From: Ignisphaera aggregans DSM 17230
Lineage (GTDB): Archaea; Thermoproteota; Thermoprotei_A; Sulfolobales; Ignisphaeraceae
Direction of reading: 5' to 3'
Assembly (NCBI GenBank): GCA_000145985.1
Contig: CP002098.1
Span: 496,001-560,000, forward strand
DNA: 64,000 bases
Of this stretch, positions 17,217-25,538 are shown in pieces. Below the pieces are notes generated by a model. That model searched no databases and was not told where the DNA came from. It saw nothing but the letters and a program-made list of their open reading frames with translations. The translations under genes and the position numbers were made by a program. The stretch's first letter is position 1. Each line of letters opens with the position of its first letter.

Positions 17217-18080
17217 CTATTCAAATAATAGCTCTGGACCAGCATAAACCTCTATACCCATTTCCCTAGCCAACTCAATATCCTTCTTCCTCATAGCTAT
17301 AGCAACAAGTACAAGCTTTGGTCTCACCCCTGTAACCCTACTATACAGCTCTCCAACCCTTAGAAGCTTCAGTACATCGCCTTCAGATGCAGATGACTTT
17401 AGCTCTATAAGCATATGCACATTATCTCTAACAACAATATCAGCCTCGATAACAGTTGGCCTCCCAAAGACAAAGCCCTCAGCATCATAGTATATCCATC
17501 TATCCACCTTAGAAACCCCCAGTATCTTCTCCAAAATCTCCTTCATACTATCTCTAAACACAGACTCTGAACCAAGTCCCCATCTATATGAAATAATTGC
17601 AAAAGCTCTACTCATCTCCTCAATCTTCTTACTATGGAAAGCCAAAACCCTTGAATGTTCCTCCAAAGCCTTTTTAACACTAACAAGCTCCTCCTCAACC
17701 CTAGCAACTCTCTCCTCAAGCTTAATAACCCTCTCCTCCAATTCAACAAATCTTTCCTCAAGCTTAGCAAATCTCTCTTCAAGCTTCTGATACCTCTCCT
17801 CCAAAATAGCTATTCTCTCAAGAATCTTCTGAAAACCCTCCTCAAGTTTCTGCTGTCTCTCCTCTAACCCAGCTATTCTCTCACTAAGTCTTTGGAATCC
17901 TTCCTCAATCTTCTGCTGTCTTTCAATAATTCTCTGCTGACCCTCCTCTAACCTTGTAATCCTATCTAAAATCTCTGAAAATCCTAGAAGACCCATCAAG
18001 GCGTATCTAAACTTTTTATCACTTTCAATAGCCTTTAAAATAGCTTCCTTCTCCTCCTCAGATAAAACCCTTATACCCAC
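17217..18080 (-). CDS. Long coiled-coil PD-(D/E)XK nuclease-like protein (DUF3782-like)
   Basis: 287 residues if the second GTG (18080, with GGTG about 6 nt upstream) is used; a GTG three codons earlier is the alternative. The N-terminus (LSEEEKEAILKAIESDKKFR) matches that of the paralogue at 15019. It then has about 95 residues of near-perfect repeats of the type RLEE(G/R)xQKxEE before a C-terminal nuclease-like core, VIEADIVVRDNVHMLIELKS (Asp, ExK) and a final GIEVYAGPELL strand. The coiled coil is about twice as long as in the paralogue, consistent with in-frame repeat expansion. Confidence 0.74.
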   Translation of the reverse strand: MGIRVLSEEEKEAILKAIESDKKFRYALMGLLGFSEILDRITRLEEGQQRIIERQQKIEEGFQRLSERIAGLEERQQKLEEGFQKILERIAILEERYQKLEERFAKLEERFVELEERVIKLEERVARVEEELVSVKKALEEHSRVLAFHSKKIEEMSRAFAIISYRWGLGSESVFRDSMKEILEKILGVSKVDRWIYYDAEGFVFGRPTVIEADIVVRDNVHMLIELKSSASEGDVLKLLRVGELYSRVTGVRPKLVLVAIAMRKKDIELAREMGIEVYAGPELLFE

Positions 18081-18200
18081 TAAAAACACCTATCAAACTC
18101 TATATCTAGAATATCTAGGAGAGTTAAAATGTGTTGGTATATCTCTATGATTTAATCTGTATCTCTATAGCTTATATTCTCGGGGTAGAGTCTATGTGTT

Positions 18201-19064
18201 ATGCTTAAAGAGTTTTTGGCTATTATAGTAGCAACATTCTTGTGGGGATCCTCATTCCCTATTATAAAGATTGTTGTTTGTGGTATTGATAGTTTTAGCT
18301 ATGTCTGGATCCGCAGTCTTATAGCTATAGCTTTTCTAACTCCATATATAGTCTATAGAGCTATTTGTTGTGGTATACATAGGGATTCTATCTATGGTGG
18401 TCTTGTAACGGGTTTTGCATATCTATTTGGCTTATGGCTACAGGGATGGGGAACCATGTATACTTCAGCTACAAACTCTGCCTTTATAACAGGGCTAAAC
18501 ACAGTTTTTGTCCATATCTATATAGCTATTGCTAGAAGAAGCTATAGATCTACCTTAGCTATAGAACTTTTAACAGCTGTTACAGGTCTATACCTACTTA
18601 CAAACCCTGGTAGAACTATCAATATTGGCGATATACTTGTTCTTCTCGGGGCTATTGCATGGGCTATACAGATAGTTCTGGTCTCTAGATATGGAGGTAG
18701 AGAACCTGTTGTATTTACATATTTTGAGCTCTTCCCATCACTCATATTCTCTATTTATAGCACTATAAATGGCTTACCACCTATAACAGTAACACTACTC
18801 CTAGGTCTATTCTATCTCGGTATAGCCTGTAGCGGTATAGCATTTGCTCTACAGGCATATGGACAAAAATATATTTCTCCAGAGATAGCCTCCCTCGTAT
18901 ATCTCCTAGAACCTGTATTTGCATCTATACTTTCATGGATATTCCTTGGAGAGACAATGAGTTTTACACAGATTGTTGGTGCTATGCTTATAGCTATATC
19001 GATAGCTGTAGCAGGTATTGATATGGCTAGAATGGAGAGGGGTACTAGATATTCTATGCTATAG
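18201..19064 (+). CDS. EamA/DMT-superfamily transporter
   Basis: 287-residue membrane protein with about ten helices in two EamA repeats. Landmarks are FLWGSSFPIIK (about 13-23), ATNSAFITGLNTVFV (about 95) and, in the second half, YISPEIASLVYLLEPVFASI followed by LGETMSFTQIVGAMLI, the classic C-terminal EamA signature. Likely a drug/metabolite or amino-acid exporter; substrate unknown. It precedes the KaiC-like gene by 96 bp with its own downstream promoter in between. Confidence 0.9.
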   Translation: MLKEFLAIIVATFLWGSSFPIIKIVVCGIDSFSYVWIRSLIAIAFLTPYIVYRAICCGIHRDSIYGGLVTGFAYLFGLWLQGWGTMYTSATNSAFITGLNTVFVHIYIAIARRSYRSTLAIELLTAVTGLYLLTNPGRTINIGDILVLLGAIAWAIQIVLVSRYGGREPVVFTYFELFPSLIFSIYSTINGLPPITVTLLLGLFYLGIACSGIAFALQAYGQKYISPEIASLVYLLEPVFASILSWIFLGETMSFTQIVGAMLIAISIAVAGIDMARMERGTRYSML

Positions 19065-19075
19065 AGAGCCACACC

Positions 19076-19090
19076 ATATAAATATATAAA
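19076..19090 (+). promoter_or_regulatory. TATA-like box upstream of KaiC-like gene
   Basis: TATAAATATATAAAC lies about 70-85 bp upstream of the ATG at 19161, a near-consensus archaeal TATA element; it implies a leader of roughly 45 nt. Confidence 0.45.
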
Positions 19091-19160
19091 CTTGTGGAAT
19101 ATTAACACTCAGCGGATAGAGTATTTACTAGGGTATCTATAGAGCATGGTGGTATAGATA

Positions 19161-20540
19161 ATGAGTGAAGTTAGAAGCTATGTCTTTGGGGAGGAGGCTC
19201 TTGATGCATTTCTCGCTGGAGGTATAGAGCCTGGTTCACTAATACTTGTTCTTGGACATCCAGGTGCAGGAAAATCTACATTTGTTGCTAGGATGATCTA
19301 TGAAAATATTATGAGATATAATGTCAAGGGTCTATACATAGGTTTTGCAGAGACTAAGGAAAAGTTCTATTCATATATGAAGAGATTTGGTATAGATTTT
19401 AATCTAGCTGAGGAAAAAGGTCTTTTCACATTTATTCAGATGCCTACTATGAGTGGAAAAGATCTTTTGGAGGGAGTTACATCGGTATTAAGTGAAAAGA
19501 TCTTTTCTGAGGGATACTCAATAGCTGTTGTAGATTCTATAACACTTATACTAAATGTTTTGACTACAGATGAAGCTAGAGCATATCTACATGCATCTCT
19601 ATACAGCTTGACATCAACAGCAAAGATACTGCTTATACTCATAGCAGATCTTCCATTTGCTACAGAGACAGTTGATTTAAAGGGGCTTGAGTTTATTGCT
19701 GATGCTGTAATTGTTTTTAAGACGAGGATAGAGAAGGGATTGATACACAGGTTTATGGAGATTAGAAAGTTTAGGGGTAAGCCAATACCAATGGCAGAAA
19801 TACCTTTTGCTATAGAGGATGGGAGAGGCATAAGAGTACTGCTATCTCCAGCAATACTGCAAACACCCTATACACCACCGATAACCGGGTACAAAGATAT
19901 TTGTACCGATGGTGTATGGGGAGAGCTACACACAACCTCATATATAGGCATAGTATCTGAGTGTAGAACAAAACCACTATCCATATTATCCCTGTTGGCA
20001 AGAGTTATACATGCCTATGGTCTTACATATGGTGTTATAAGCTTCAAAGAAACTCCAGAGATAATAAAGACAGCGATATCTGAAGCTGCCAAAGCTATAC
20101 ATAGCCCTCCACACTATATTCTAAACAAAGCAATGTTTATCCAAAACGTAAACCCGGCTGCATACTCAACACAACAGATAGATGCTATCCTGAGGAACTA
20201 TATTGAGCAGAATATCAACATCCTCATCCTATTCGATGTAGATGCTCTCTATCTGTACCACGACCCCCACATGGTTGATAGAATACTTGGTTTTCTCGCT
20301 ATGTATGCAAAATCTGGTTCTACAATAGTCTTCGAATTCATCGACAATGTGTATACAGATACACAGCTTATGCGCTACGATATTATACATAGGATAAGAT
20401 GTGAGGGGACAAAGATTATACATGGGGTTGTACATTCACGTACTCTTGGCATAGATATAAAGGGTTCTAGAGCAATTACTGAGATAGGAGATGCAGAGGT
20501 TGTTGAGTGTATAGAGAAAAATCCTGTGGGTCAACTATAA
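19161..20540 (+). CDS. KaiC/RadA-like RecA-superfamily ATPase
   Basis: 459 residues. GGIEPGSLILVLGHPGAGKS (about 15-34) holds the Walker A; SIAVVDSITLIL (about 118) is the Walker B strand, and the following DLPFATETVDLKGLEFIADA stretch is typical of single-domain KaiC-like proteins. The C-terminal 230 residues are not recognisable as a second intact KaiC domain. Such proteins act as regulators or in signalling in Archaea. Its stop overlaps the start of the GH5 gene by one base (TAATG), implying translational coupling, an unexpected partner for a glycosidase. Confidence 0.82.
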   Translation: MSEVRSYVFGEEALDAFLAGGIEPGSLILVLGHPGAGKSTFVARMIYENIMRYNVKGLYIGFAETKEKFYSYMKRFGIDFNLAEEKGLFTFIQMPTMSGKDLLEGVTSVLSEKIFSEGYSIAVVDSITLILNVLTTDEARAYLHASLYSLTSTAKILLILIADLPFATETVDLKGLEFIADAVIVFKTRIEKGLIHRFMEIRKFRGKPIPMAEIPFAIEDGRGIRVLLSPAILQTPYTPPITGYKDICTDGVWGELHTTSYIGIVSECRTKPLSILSLLARVIHAYGLTYGVISFKETPEIIKTAISEAAKAIHSPPHYILNKAMFIQNVNPAAYSTQQIDAILRNYIEQNINILILFDVDALYLYHDPHMVDRILGFLAMYAKSGSTIVFEFIDNVYTDTQLMRYDIIHRIRCEGTKIIHGVVHSRTLGIDIKGSRAITEIGDAEVVECIEKNPVGQL

Positions 20541-21688
20541 TGGATGTGTACTACAGGGCTAGGGGTACAGAGATATATATTGAGAGGAAAGGTGTTGAAA
20601 AACCCCTCTATATCTTTGGAATAAATTGGGCTGGTTTTGAGTGGCGAGGAAGAGTTGTTGGTGGTCTCCATGTCAGAAACTGGGTAGAGATTCTCCAGCA
20701 GATAAAGAGCCTTGGTTTCAACGCTATTAGAATACCATTCTGTGCAGAATCTGTTAAGCCAGGTGTTTTTCCTGCTCCAAGAACAATTAACTATGCATTG
20801 AATAGAGATCTTATTGGGCTTGACTCCATATCTATTATGGAGAAGATAATTGCTAAAGCAGCTGAGCTAGAGCTATACATACTTCTATGCTTCCACAACA
20901 TAAGCTGTCTAATCATGGAACCACTATGGTATACACCCCTATTTAGCGAACAACAGTTTATAGATACATGGATAAGAGTTGCAAAGAGATTTAGTAGATA
21001 TTGGAATGTTATAGGTGCAGAACTATATAATAATCCACATGGGAGACTCCCACCATCTTACTACTATGAAAGTGGAGAGTGTGCTACATGGGGTATGGGC
21101 AACCCTAAGACTGATTGGAATCTTGCTGCAGAGAGAATAGGGAGAGCTGTTCTAGAGGTTGCTCCACACTGGCTAATAATTGTAAAAGGTACACAGCTAA
21201 CAAATCCCAGATCAGATAATGTGCCACTATATCCCGAGGCTACCTACTGGGGTGAGAATCTCAGAGCTGTAAGAGACTATCCTGTGAATCTACCGAGGGA
21301 TAAGCTTGTATATGGTGTCGATATCTATGGACCTGATGTATATTATATGCCATATTTCAATGACCCAAATATATTTCCAGATAAGCTCTATCTTATATGG
21401 GATCAGAATTGGGGCTATGTAAAGAAGGAGCTTGGATATCCACTAATTATAGCAGAGTTTGGTGGACTCTATGGAAGGGGTGATCCAAGGGATGTTATAT
21501 GGCATCAAAAACTTGTTGAGTATATGATTAGCAATAATATTTGTCACTGGTTCTACAATGCTTTAAATCCTGATAATCCTAGTACAGCTGGGTTGCTTGA
21601 GAATGATTGGAGAACTGTTAGAGAGGATAAGATGGCACTGCTTAGGAGGGCTATGGATTACTGTAGAGAGAGATATGGCAATATATAA
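20540..21688 (+). CDS. Glycoside hydrolase family 5-like protein (cellulase-type)
   Basis: 382 residues from ATG 20540 (a GTG 33 bp upstream is inside the previous gene). GH5 features in order: GINWAGFEWRG (about 26), LGFNAIRIPFCAE (about 58-70), GAELYNNPHG (about 162), HWLIIVKGT (about 207) and LIIAEFGGLYG with the nucleophile Glu (about 308-318). The usual Asn-Glu-Pro after strand 4 reads Asn-Asn-Pro, so the standard acid/base Glu is missing. No signal peptide is visible, which suggests a cytoplasmic enzyme or an unusual export route. Substrate is presumably a beta-glucan or oligosaccharide. Confidence 0.83.
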   Translation: MDVYYRARGTEIYIERKGVEKPLYIFGINWAGFEWRGRVVGGLHVRNWVEILQQIKSLGFNAIRIPFCAESVKPGVFPAPRTINYALNRDLIGLDSISIMEKIIAKAAELELYILLCFHNISCLIMEPLWYTPLFSEQQFIDTWIRVAKRFSRYWNVIGAELYNNPHGRLPPSYYYESGECATWGMGNPKTDWNLAAERIGRAVLEVAPHWLIIVKGTQLTNPRSDNVPLYPEATYWGENLRAVRDYPVNLPRDKLVYGVDIYGPDVYYMPYFNDPNIFPDKLYLIWDQNWGYVKKELGYPLIIAEFGGLYGRGDPRDVIWHQKLVEYMISNNICHWFYNALNPDNPSTAGLLENDWRTVREDKMALLRRAMDYCRERYGNI

Positions 21689-21839
21689 TAGATATGGTTT
21701 GTTATTTAGATTAGTGTTGAAGCGATAGATTGTGTAGCTTTTCTAGTCATTGTTTAGAGCTCCACCATTCTATCATTGATAATAGATGTTATGCTATAAG
21801 AGATTTATATTTTGCTCCTATCTATGTTGTGGGATCTCT

Positions 21840-22724
21840 ATGTCTGTTGAAAGAGATAGATTTGTAGATATACTCATCAGCTTTATCTCTAGGGTTGTTA
21901 TAGAGCTTCCTAGAGATGTTTTAGAGGCTATTACCAAGGTTTATAGCTATGAGGATAACCCTCTAGCTAAAGAGATCTTGGGTATGTATCTAAAGAATCT
22001 CGATATAGCTAAGACTAGACGTATACCTCTTTGTGAGGATACAGGTATACTTGAGTTTTTTGTTTATGTTGGGACTAGGAGTCCTTATATAGATATAATC
22101 TATGATGCTATTATAGAAGCTGTTAGAGTTGCTACTAAGAGGATTCCTCTTAGACCTAATGCTGTACATCCATTTACATATGTAAATAGTGGTGATAATA
22201 CGGGTTCGAGAATACCGTTTATACATATAGATCTTATCCCTGGTAGTGATATTTTGAAGATATGGCTATATGTTGCTGGTGGAGGTAGTAGTATGCCTAC
22301 AGCAGCAAAGGGTTTTCCACCTTCAGAGGGATTTAAAGCTGTTAGAGATATGGCTATAGATGTTGTTGCTAGCTATGGAGTTAATGCATGTCCACCACTA
22401 TTCATAGGCATAGGTATAGGGCCTACACTAGATATAGCTGCATATCTATCAAAGATAGCTCTTCTACGAAGAGTAGGTGAGAGACATAGGGAACAGGAGA
22501 TAGCAAGACTTGAGGAAGAACTTAGAAGAGATTTGAATGAACTTAACATAGGTCCTCAGGGACTTGGTGGAAGGGTATCGGTTATAGATGTATTTATAGA
22601 GTATGCACATAGACATCCAGCATCATATGTAGGAGCAGTAACACTCTCATGCTGGGCTCTTCGAAGAGGCTTACTAGTGGTATACCCCGATCTGAGATAC
22701 GAAATTCCTACACATGGTGATTGA
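21840..22724 (+). CDS. Class I fumarase/tartrate dehydratase alpha subunit
   Basis: 294 residues. IPLCEDTGILEFFVYVG (about 61-77) holds one Fe-S Cys; further NAVHPFTYVNSGDNTG (about 105), GGGSSMPTAAKGFPPSEG and NACPPLFIGIGIGPTLD (about 180-196, Cys) and a late Ser-Cys (LSCWALRRG) complete the pattern of the alpha subunit of the two-subunit [4Fe-4S] enzyme, which interconverts fumarate and malate. ATG 21840 begins MSVERDRFV and is preceded by GTGGGATCT; a more distal ATG is unlikely. Followed by the beta subunit 2 bp away. Confidence 0.92.
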   Translation: MSVERDRFVDILISFISRVVIELPRDVLEAITKVYSYEDNPLAKEILGMYLKNLDIAKTRRIPLCEDTGILEFFVYVGTRSPYIDIIYDAIIEAVRVATKRIPLRPNAVHPFTYVNSGDNTGSRIPFIHIDLIPGSDILKIWLYVAGGGSSMPTAAKGFPPSEGFKAVRDMAIDVVASYGVNACPPLFIGIGIGPTLDIAAYLSKIALLRRVGERHREQEIARLEEELRRDLNELNIGPQGLGGRVSVIDVFIEYAHRHPASYVGAVTLSCWALRRGLLVVYPDLRYEIPTHGD

Positions 22725-22726
22725 AT

Positions 22727-23317
22727 ATGGATAGAATTTATCGTTTAAAGACACCTATATCTGAGGATGATATAAAGGGTATTGAGATTGGTGATAGAGT
22801 ATATATTACAGGGACTATTGTAACTGCTCGTGATGCTGTACACAGAAGATTTCTTATAGAGAGACAACCACTACCAATAGATCTAAAAGGTTTAGCACTA
22901 TTTCATGCGGGTCCAGTTGTATCTAGAGCTGGAGATAAATGGATTGTTGTATCAATAGGACCGACAACTAGTACTAGGATGGAGCCATATGAAGCTGAGT
23001 TTATTGAGAAAACAGGGGTTAGGGTTATAATAGGCAAGGGGTTTATGGGCACTAGAACTGCTGAAGCATGTAGAAGATTTGGATGTATAGTAACGCTATT
23101 TCCAGGGGGCTGTGCAGCTATAGCTACACAAAGTATTAGAGATGTTATAGGTGTTTACTGGCTAGATCTAGGAATTCCAGAAGCTCTATGGATTCTACAG
23201 GTTGAGGATTTTGGACCACTTATAGTTACTATAGATAGCCATGGAAATAATATCTATGATACTAGATCTAGAGAGATCCAGCAGAGGGTTAGCATTATTA
23301 AGGGGAAACAGCTATAA
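22727..23317 (+). CDS. Class I fumarase beta subunit
   Basis: 196 residues. KTPISEDDIKGIEIGDRVYI at the start, RDAVHRRF (about 37-44), FHAGPVV (about 60), VSIGPTTSTRMEPYE (about 77) and GKGFMG (about 100) are the beta-subunit signature run of class I fumarases/tartrate dehydratases. ATG 22727 is chosen over an in-frame TTG that overlaps the alpha stop. Together with the alpha subunit it forms the TCA-cycle enzyme. Confidence 0.92.
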   Translation: MDRIYRLKTPISEDDIKGIEIGDRVYITGTIVTARDAVHRRFLIERQPLPIDLKGLALFHAGPVVSRAGDKWIVVSIGPTTSTRMEPYEAEFIEKTGVRVIIGKGFMGTRTAEACRRFGCIVTLFPGGCAAIATQSIRDVIGVYWLDLGIPEALWILQVEDFGPLIVTIDSHGNNIYDTRSREIQQRVSIIKGKQL

Positions 23318-23352
23318 GTATCTATAGATATCTATTTTTAGGATAAATAGAT

Positions 23353-23402
23353 GTGATGAACCCTTCATGCCCTGAATAAATGATGAGTGCTGGGAGACCT
23401 GA
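23353..23402 (+). ncRNA. Canonical box C/D sRNA, dual guide
   Basis: C GTGATGA (23353-23359), 12-nt guide ACCCTTCATGCC, D' CTGA (23372-23375), 5-nt spacer, C' TGATGA (23381-23386), 12-nt guide GTGCTGGGAGAC, D CTGA (23399-23402). Every box is exact. Predicted targets are GGCATGAAGGGT and GTCTCCCAGCAC, which resemble two neighbouring segments of 23S rRNA domain IV (around the region equivalent to E. coli 1960-2000) as I remember it; the match was not computed. It sits in the 130-bp gap between fumarase and acylphosphatase genes. Confidence 0.8.
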
Positions 23403-23446
23403 TAATTGAAATCTCTATAGATATAGGAATAGACTGGTATTAATTG

Positions 23447-23722
23447 TTAGAAAGCTATATAGAAATCGTTGTATCCTCTAACACTTGTCTCACTAATCTC
23501 CATATCCCATATATCTACAGGTGCCTCATGTTTTAGCCTCTCAATAAAATTCTGTATAATGTGTTCACAGCCCTCGACATGAATCTCTACAGAGCCATCA
23601 GAGAGATTTCTTACATAGCCTTTTAAATCCATTTCCTTAGCCCATCTCTTCACCAAAGCCCTAAACCCCACTCCCTGAACTACTCCATACACTCTTATAT
23701 AGACAGCTTTATAGCTAGTCAT
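23447..23722 (-). CDS. acyP: Acylphosphatase
   Basis: 91 residues, the normal length. VYGVVQGVGFRALVKRWAKE (about 11-30) carries the catalytic Arg in the phosphate loop and GYVRNLSDGSVEIHVEG (about 35-51) the catalytic Asn. It hydrolyses acyl phosphates in the cytoplasm. Single gene, convergent with the fumarase unit. Confidence 0.96.
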   Translation of the reverse strand: MTSYKAVYIRVYGVVQGVGFRALVKRWAKEMDLKGYVRNLSDGSVEIHVEGCEHIIQNFIERLKHEAPVDIWDMEISETSVRGYNDFYIAF

Positions 23723-23761
23723 AGGTTTGTCATCCCCATATTAATGTATTGAATTAACGAA

Positions 23762-25225
23762 TTAAAGTGTGTTTTGCCTGGCTCTGAAAACTATTATTAG
23801 TGGTATTGATGATGATAGTAGTATCCATAGTGGTGCTGGTAGCCCTAGGAGTAGTGATTGTGTAAGCATTTTTGCTGGTCCATATAGATATATTGAGTAT
23901 ATAGCTACTATAAGCCCTATAGCTATAGAGGTATAGAGGTGGGGAAGACCTTTTCTCCCAGGTCTTCTATATATACCTATGATTGTTATAGGTGCTAGGG
24001 GTAGTAGTAGTGCTGATGTAGCTACAGAGAGATCAACTACATAGCCTATTCTATATATGGCTATAGCCATAGCAATAACAACTATAGCTATATTTGATAG
24101 CCATGCCAATAACCTCTTCACATCCTCACTCCTTCCACCATATATACGCTCATATACATCTCTAACAATACAGCTTGAGACTGAGAGAACTATGGAATCT
24201 GTTGTTGATATTGCAGCAGCTATTATCGATACATATACTATTGATGCTATTACTGGGTGGGAGAGTGTAAGCATATAGGGTGTAACCATATCCCTATTAC
24301 GTAGCAACATTGTTTCAACATCGCTTAGCGCTATAGATGTATATGCTCTAAATCCTAGACCTAGCGAGACGCAGATCAATGTATAGAGAAGTCCATATAT
24401 CGAGAACAGCTTTACCATTCTCTTATAGGCATTTCTATCCCTAGGCATATAGAGTCTCTGTACAACCTGTGGATTTGTAGATGCAAAGAATATCCATGGA
24501 ATTGTATACCCTATAAATGTTGCTATAGACCATGTAAATGACAACATATTTCCACTCTGGCTACTTGATAAAGCTGATATAAATCTATTGATATCTATAC
24601 CTCCAGATGGTAGAAGGAATAGATATAGCCATGATATAACCATTAAAGAGCCAATAAACATCCATATACCCTGATATGCATCAGTTAGTGCAACACTCCA
24701 TAAACCTGCTATCAATATCCATGCAATGGATAGTATAGCTGCAAATAGAACTCCATAGATATAGTCTATACCAAGAGCATTAAATATCTCACCAACACCC
24801 TTAAGCTGTGCAGCTACATATGGAGTCATAGCAAATAGATATATAATTGACACTATAAGCCCTATAGCATTGGATCCATATAGATCTGATAACATTTCTG
24901 CTGGACTAAGCCATCTCCTCTCTCTAGATAGACTCCATATATATGGTCCTACAACTGTCAATATACCTATAGTTGAACCTAGATAAACCAATTCAAATCC
25001 TAGTGCTGCTACACCAGTAGCATATGTTAAACCAACGAGACCAATCATCATAAAAGCACTATATGTTGTAGCAGCATATGTCATAGCAGCAATAAATCCA
25101 CCTAACCTATATCCACCAACAAAGAAGTCCTCTATACCCCTTCTATAAAGTCGTATTCTAGAAATCCAAGCAAGTATAGTCCCTATACCAAAGAATAATA
25201 GTAGCATAGCTATGAATATTATCAT
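23762..25225 (-). CDS. Sodium:solute symporter (SSS family)
   Basis: 487-residue membrane protein with about 13 helices. Family features are GYRLGGFIAAMTYAATTYSA (about 41-60), WLSPAEMLSDLYGS (about 104) and IIAAAISTTDSIVLSVSS (about 327), the Na2-site helix. Substrate could be a monocarboxylate, proline or pantothenate. A small DUF3311-like membrane protein lies immediately upstream in the same operon (2-bp gap), the usual arrangement for this subgroup. Confidence 0.92.
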   Translation of the reverse strand: MIIFIAMLLLFFGIGTILAWISRIRLYRRGIEDFFVGGYRLGGFIAAMTYAATTYSAFMMIGLVGLTYATGVAALGFELVYLGSTIGILTVVGPYIWSLSRERRWLSPAEMLSDLYGSNAIGLIVSIIYLFAMTPYVAAQLKGVGEIFNALGIDYIYGVLFAAILSIAWILIAGLWSVALTDAYQGIWMFIGSLMVISWLYLFLLPSGGIDINRFISALSSSQSGNMLSFTWSIATFIGYTIPWIFFASTNPQVVQRLYMPRDRNAYKRMVKLFSIYGLLYTLICVSLGLGFRAYTSIALSDVETMLLRNRDMVTPYMLTLSHPVIASIVYVSIIAAAISTTDSIVLSVSSCIVRDVYERIYGGRSEDVKRLLAWLSNIAIVVIAMAIAIYRIGYVVDLSVATSALLLPLAPITIIGIYRRPGRKGLPHLYTSIAIGLIVAIYSIYLYGPAKMLTQSLLLGLPAPLWILLSSSIPLIIVFRARQNTL

Positions 25226-25227
25226 AT

Positions 25228-25431
25228 CTATTCACCAAGCATCTTATCTAGATATTTCGCTCCAACTACTATACATATCAATGTCAATATGGTCCAGTAT
25301 ATATATAATGCAAATGGTGTTAATTTCATCAAAATCTGTGTAAATGTGTTTATCAGTGGGAGATAGTAGAGTATCACAAGTGCTATATATATCAGGCTAA
25401 GCTTTTTTACGATGTTCAATGTCTTCACCAT
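25228..25431 (-). CDS. Small membrane protein paired with SSS symporter (DUF3311-like)
   Basis: 67 residues with two helices (LSLIYIALVILYYLPLINTF and ALYIYWTILTLICIVVGAKY). Small two-helix proteins of the DUF3311 type usually precede SSS symporters and are thought to assist or associate with them. ATG 25431 is used; longer in-frame starts (to 25515) would add a non-hydrophobic, Tyr-rich extension that is not typical. Confidence 0.68.
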   Translation of the reverse strand: MVKTLNIVKKLSLIYIALVILYYLPLINTFTQILMKLTPFALYIYWTILTLICIVVGAKYLDKMLGE

Positions 25432-25538
25432 TAAACGTTTGTTTATATACGAACAGATTATATACTCTTCTATAACCAGGTGATATATATAAAGATAACT
25501 TTTGGAATATATCAATGTATTGATAATACTATAGTGAT

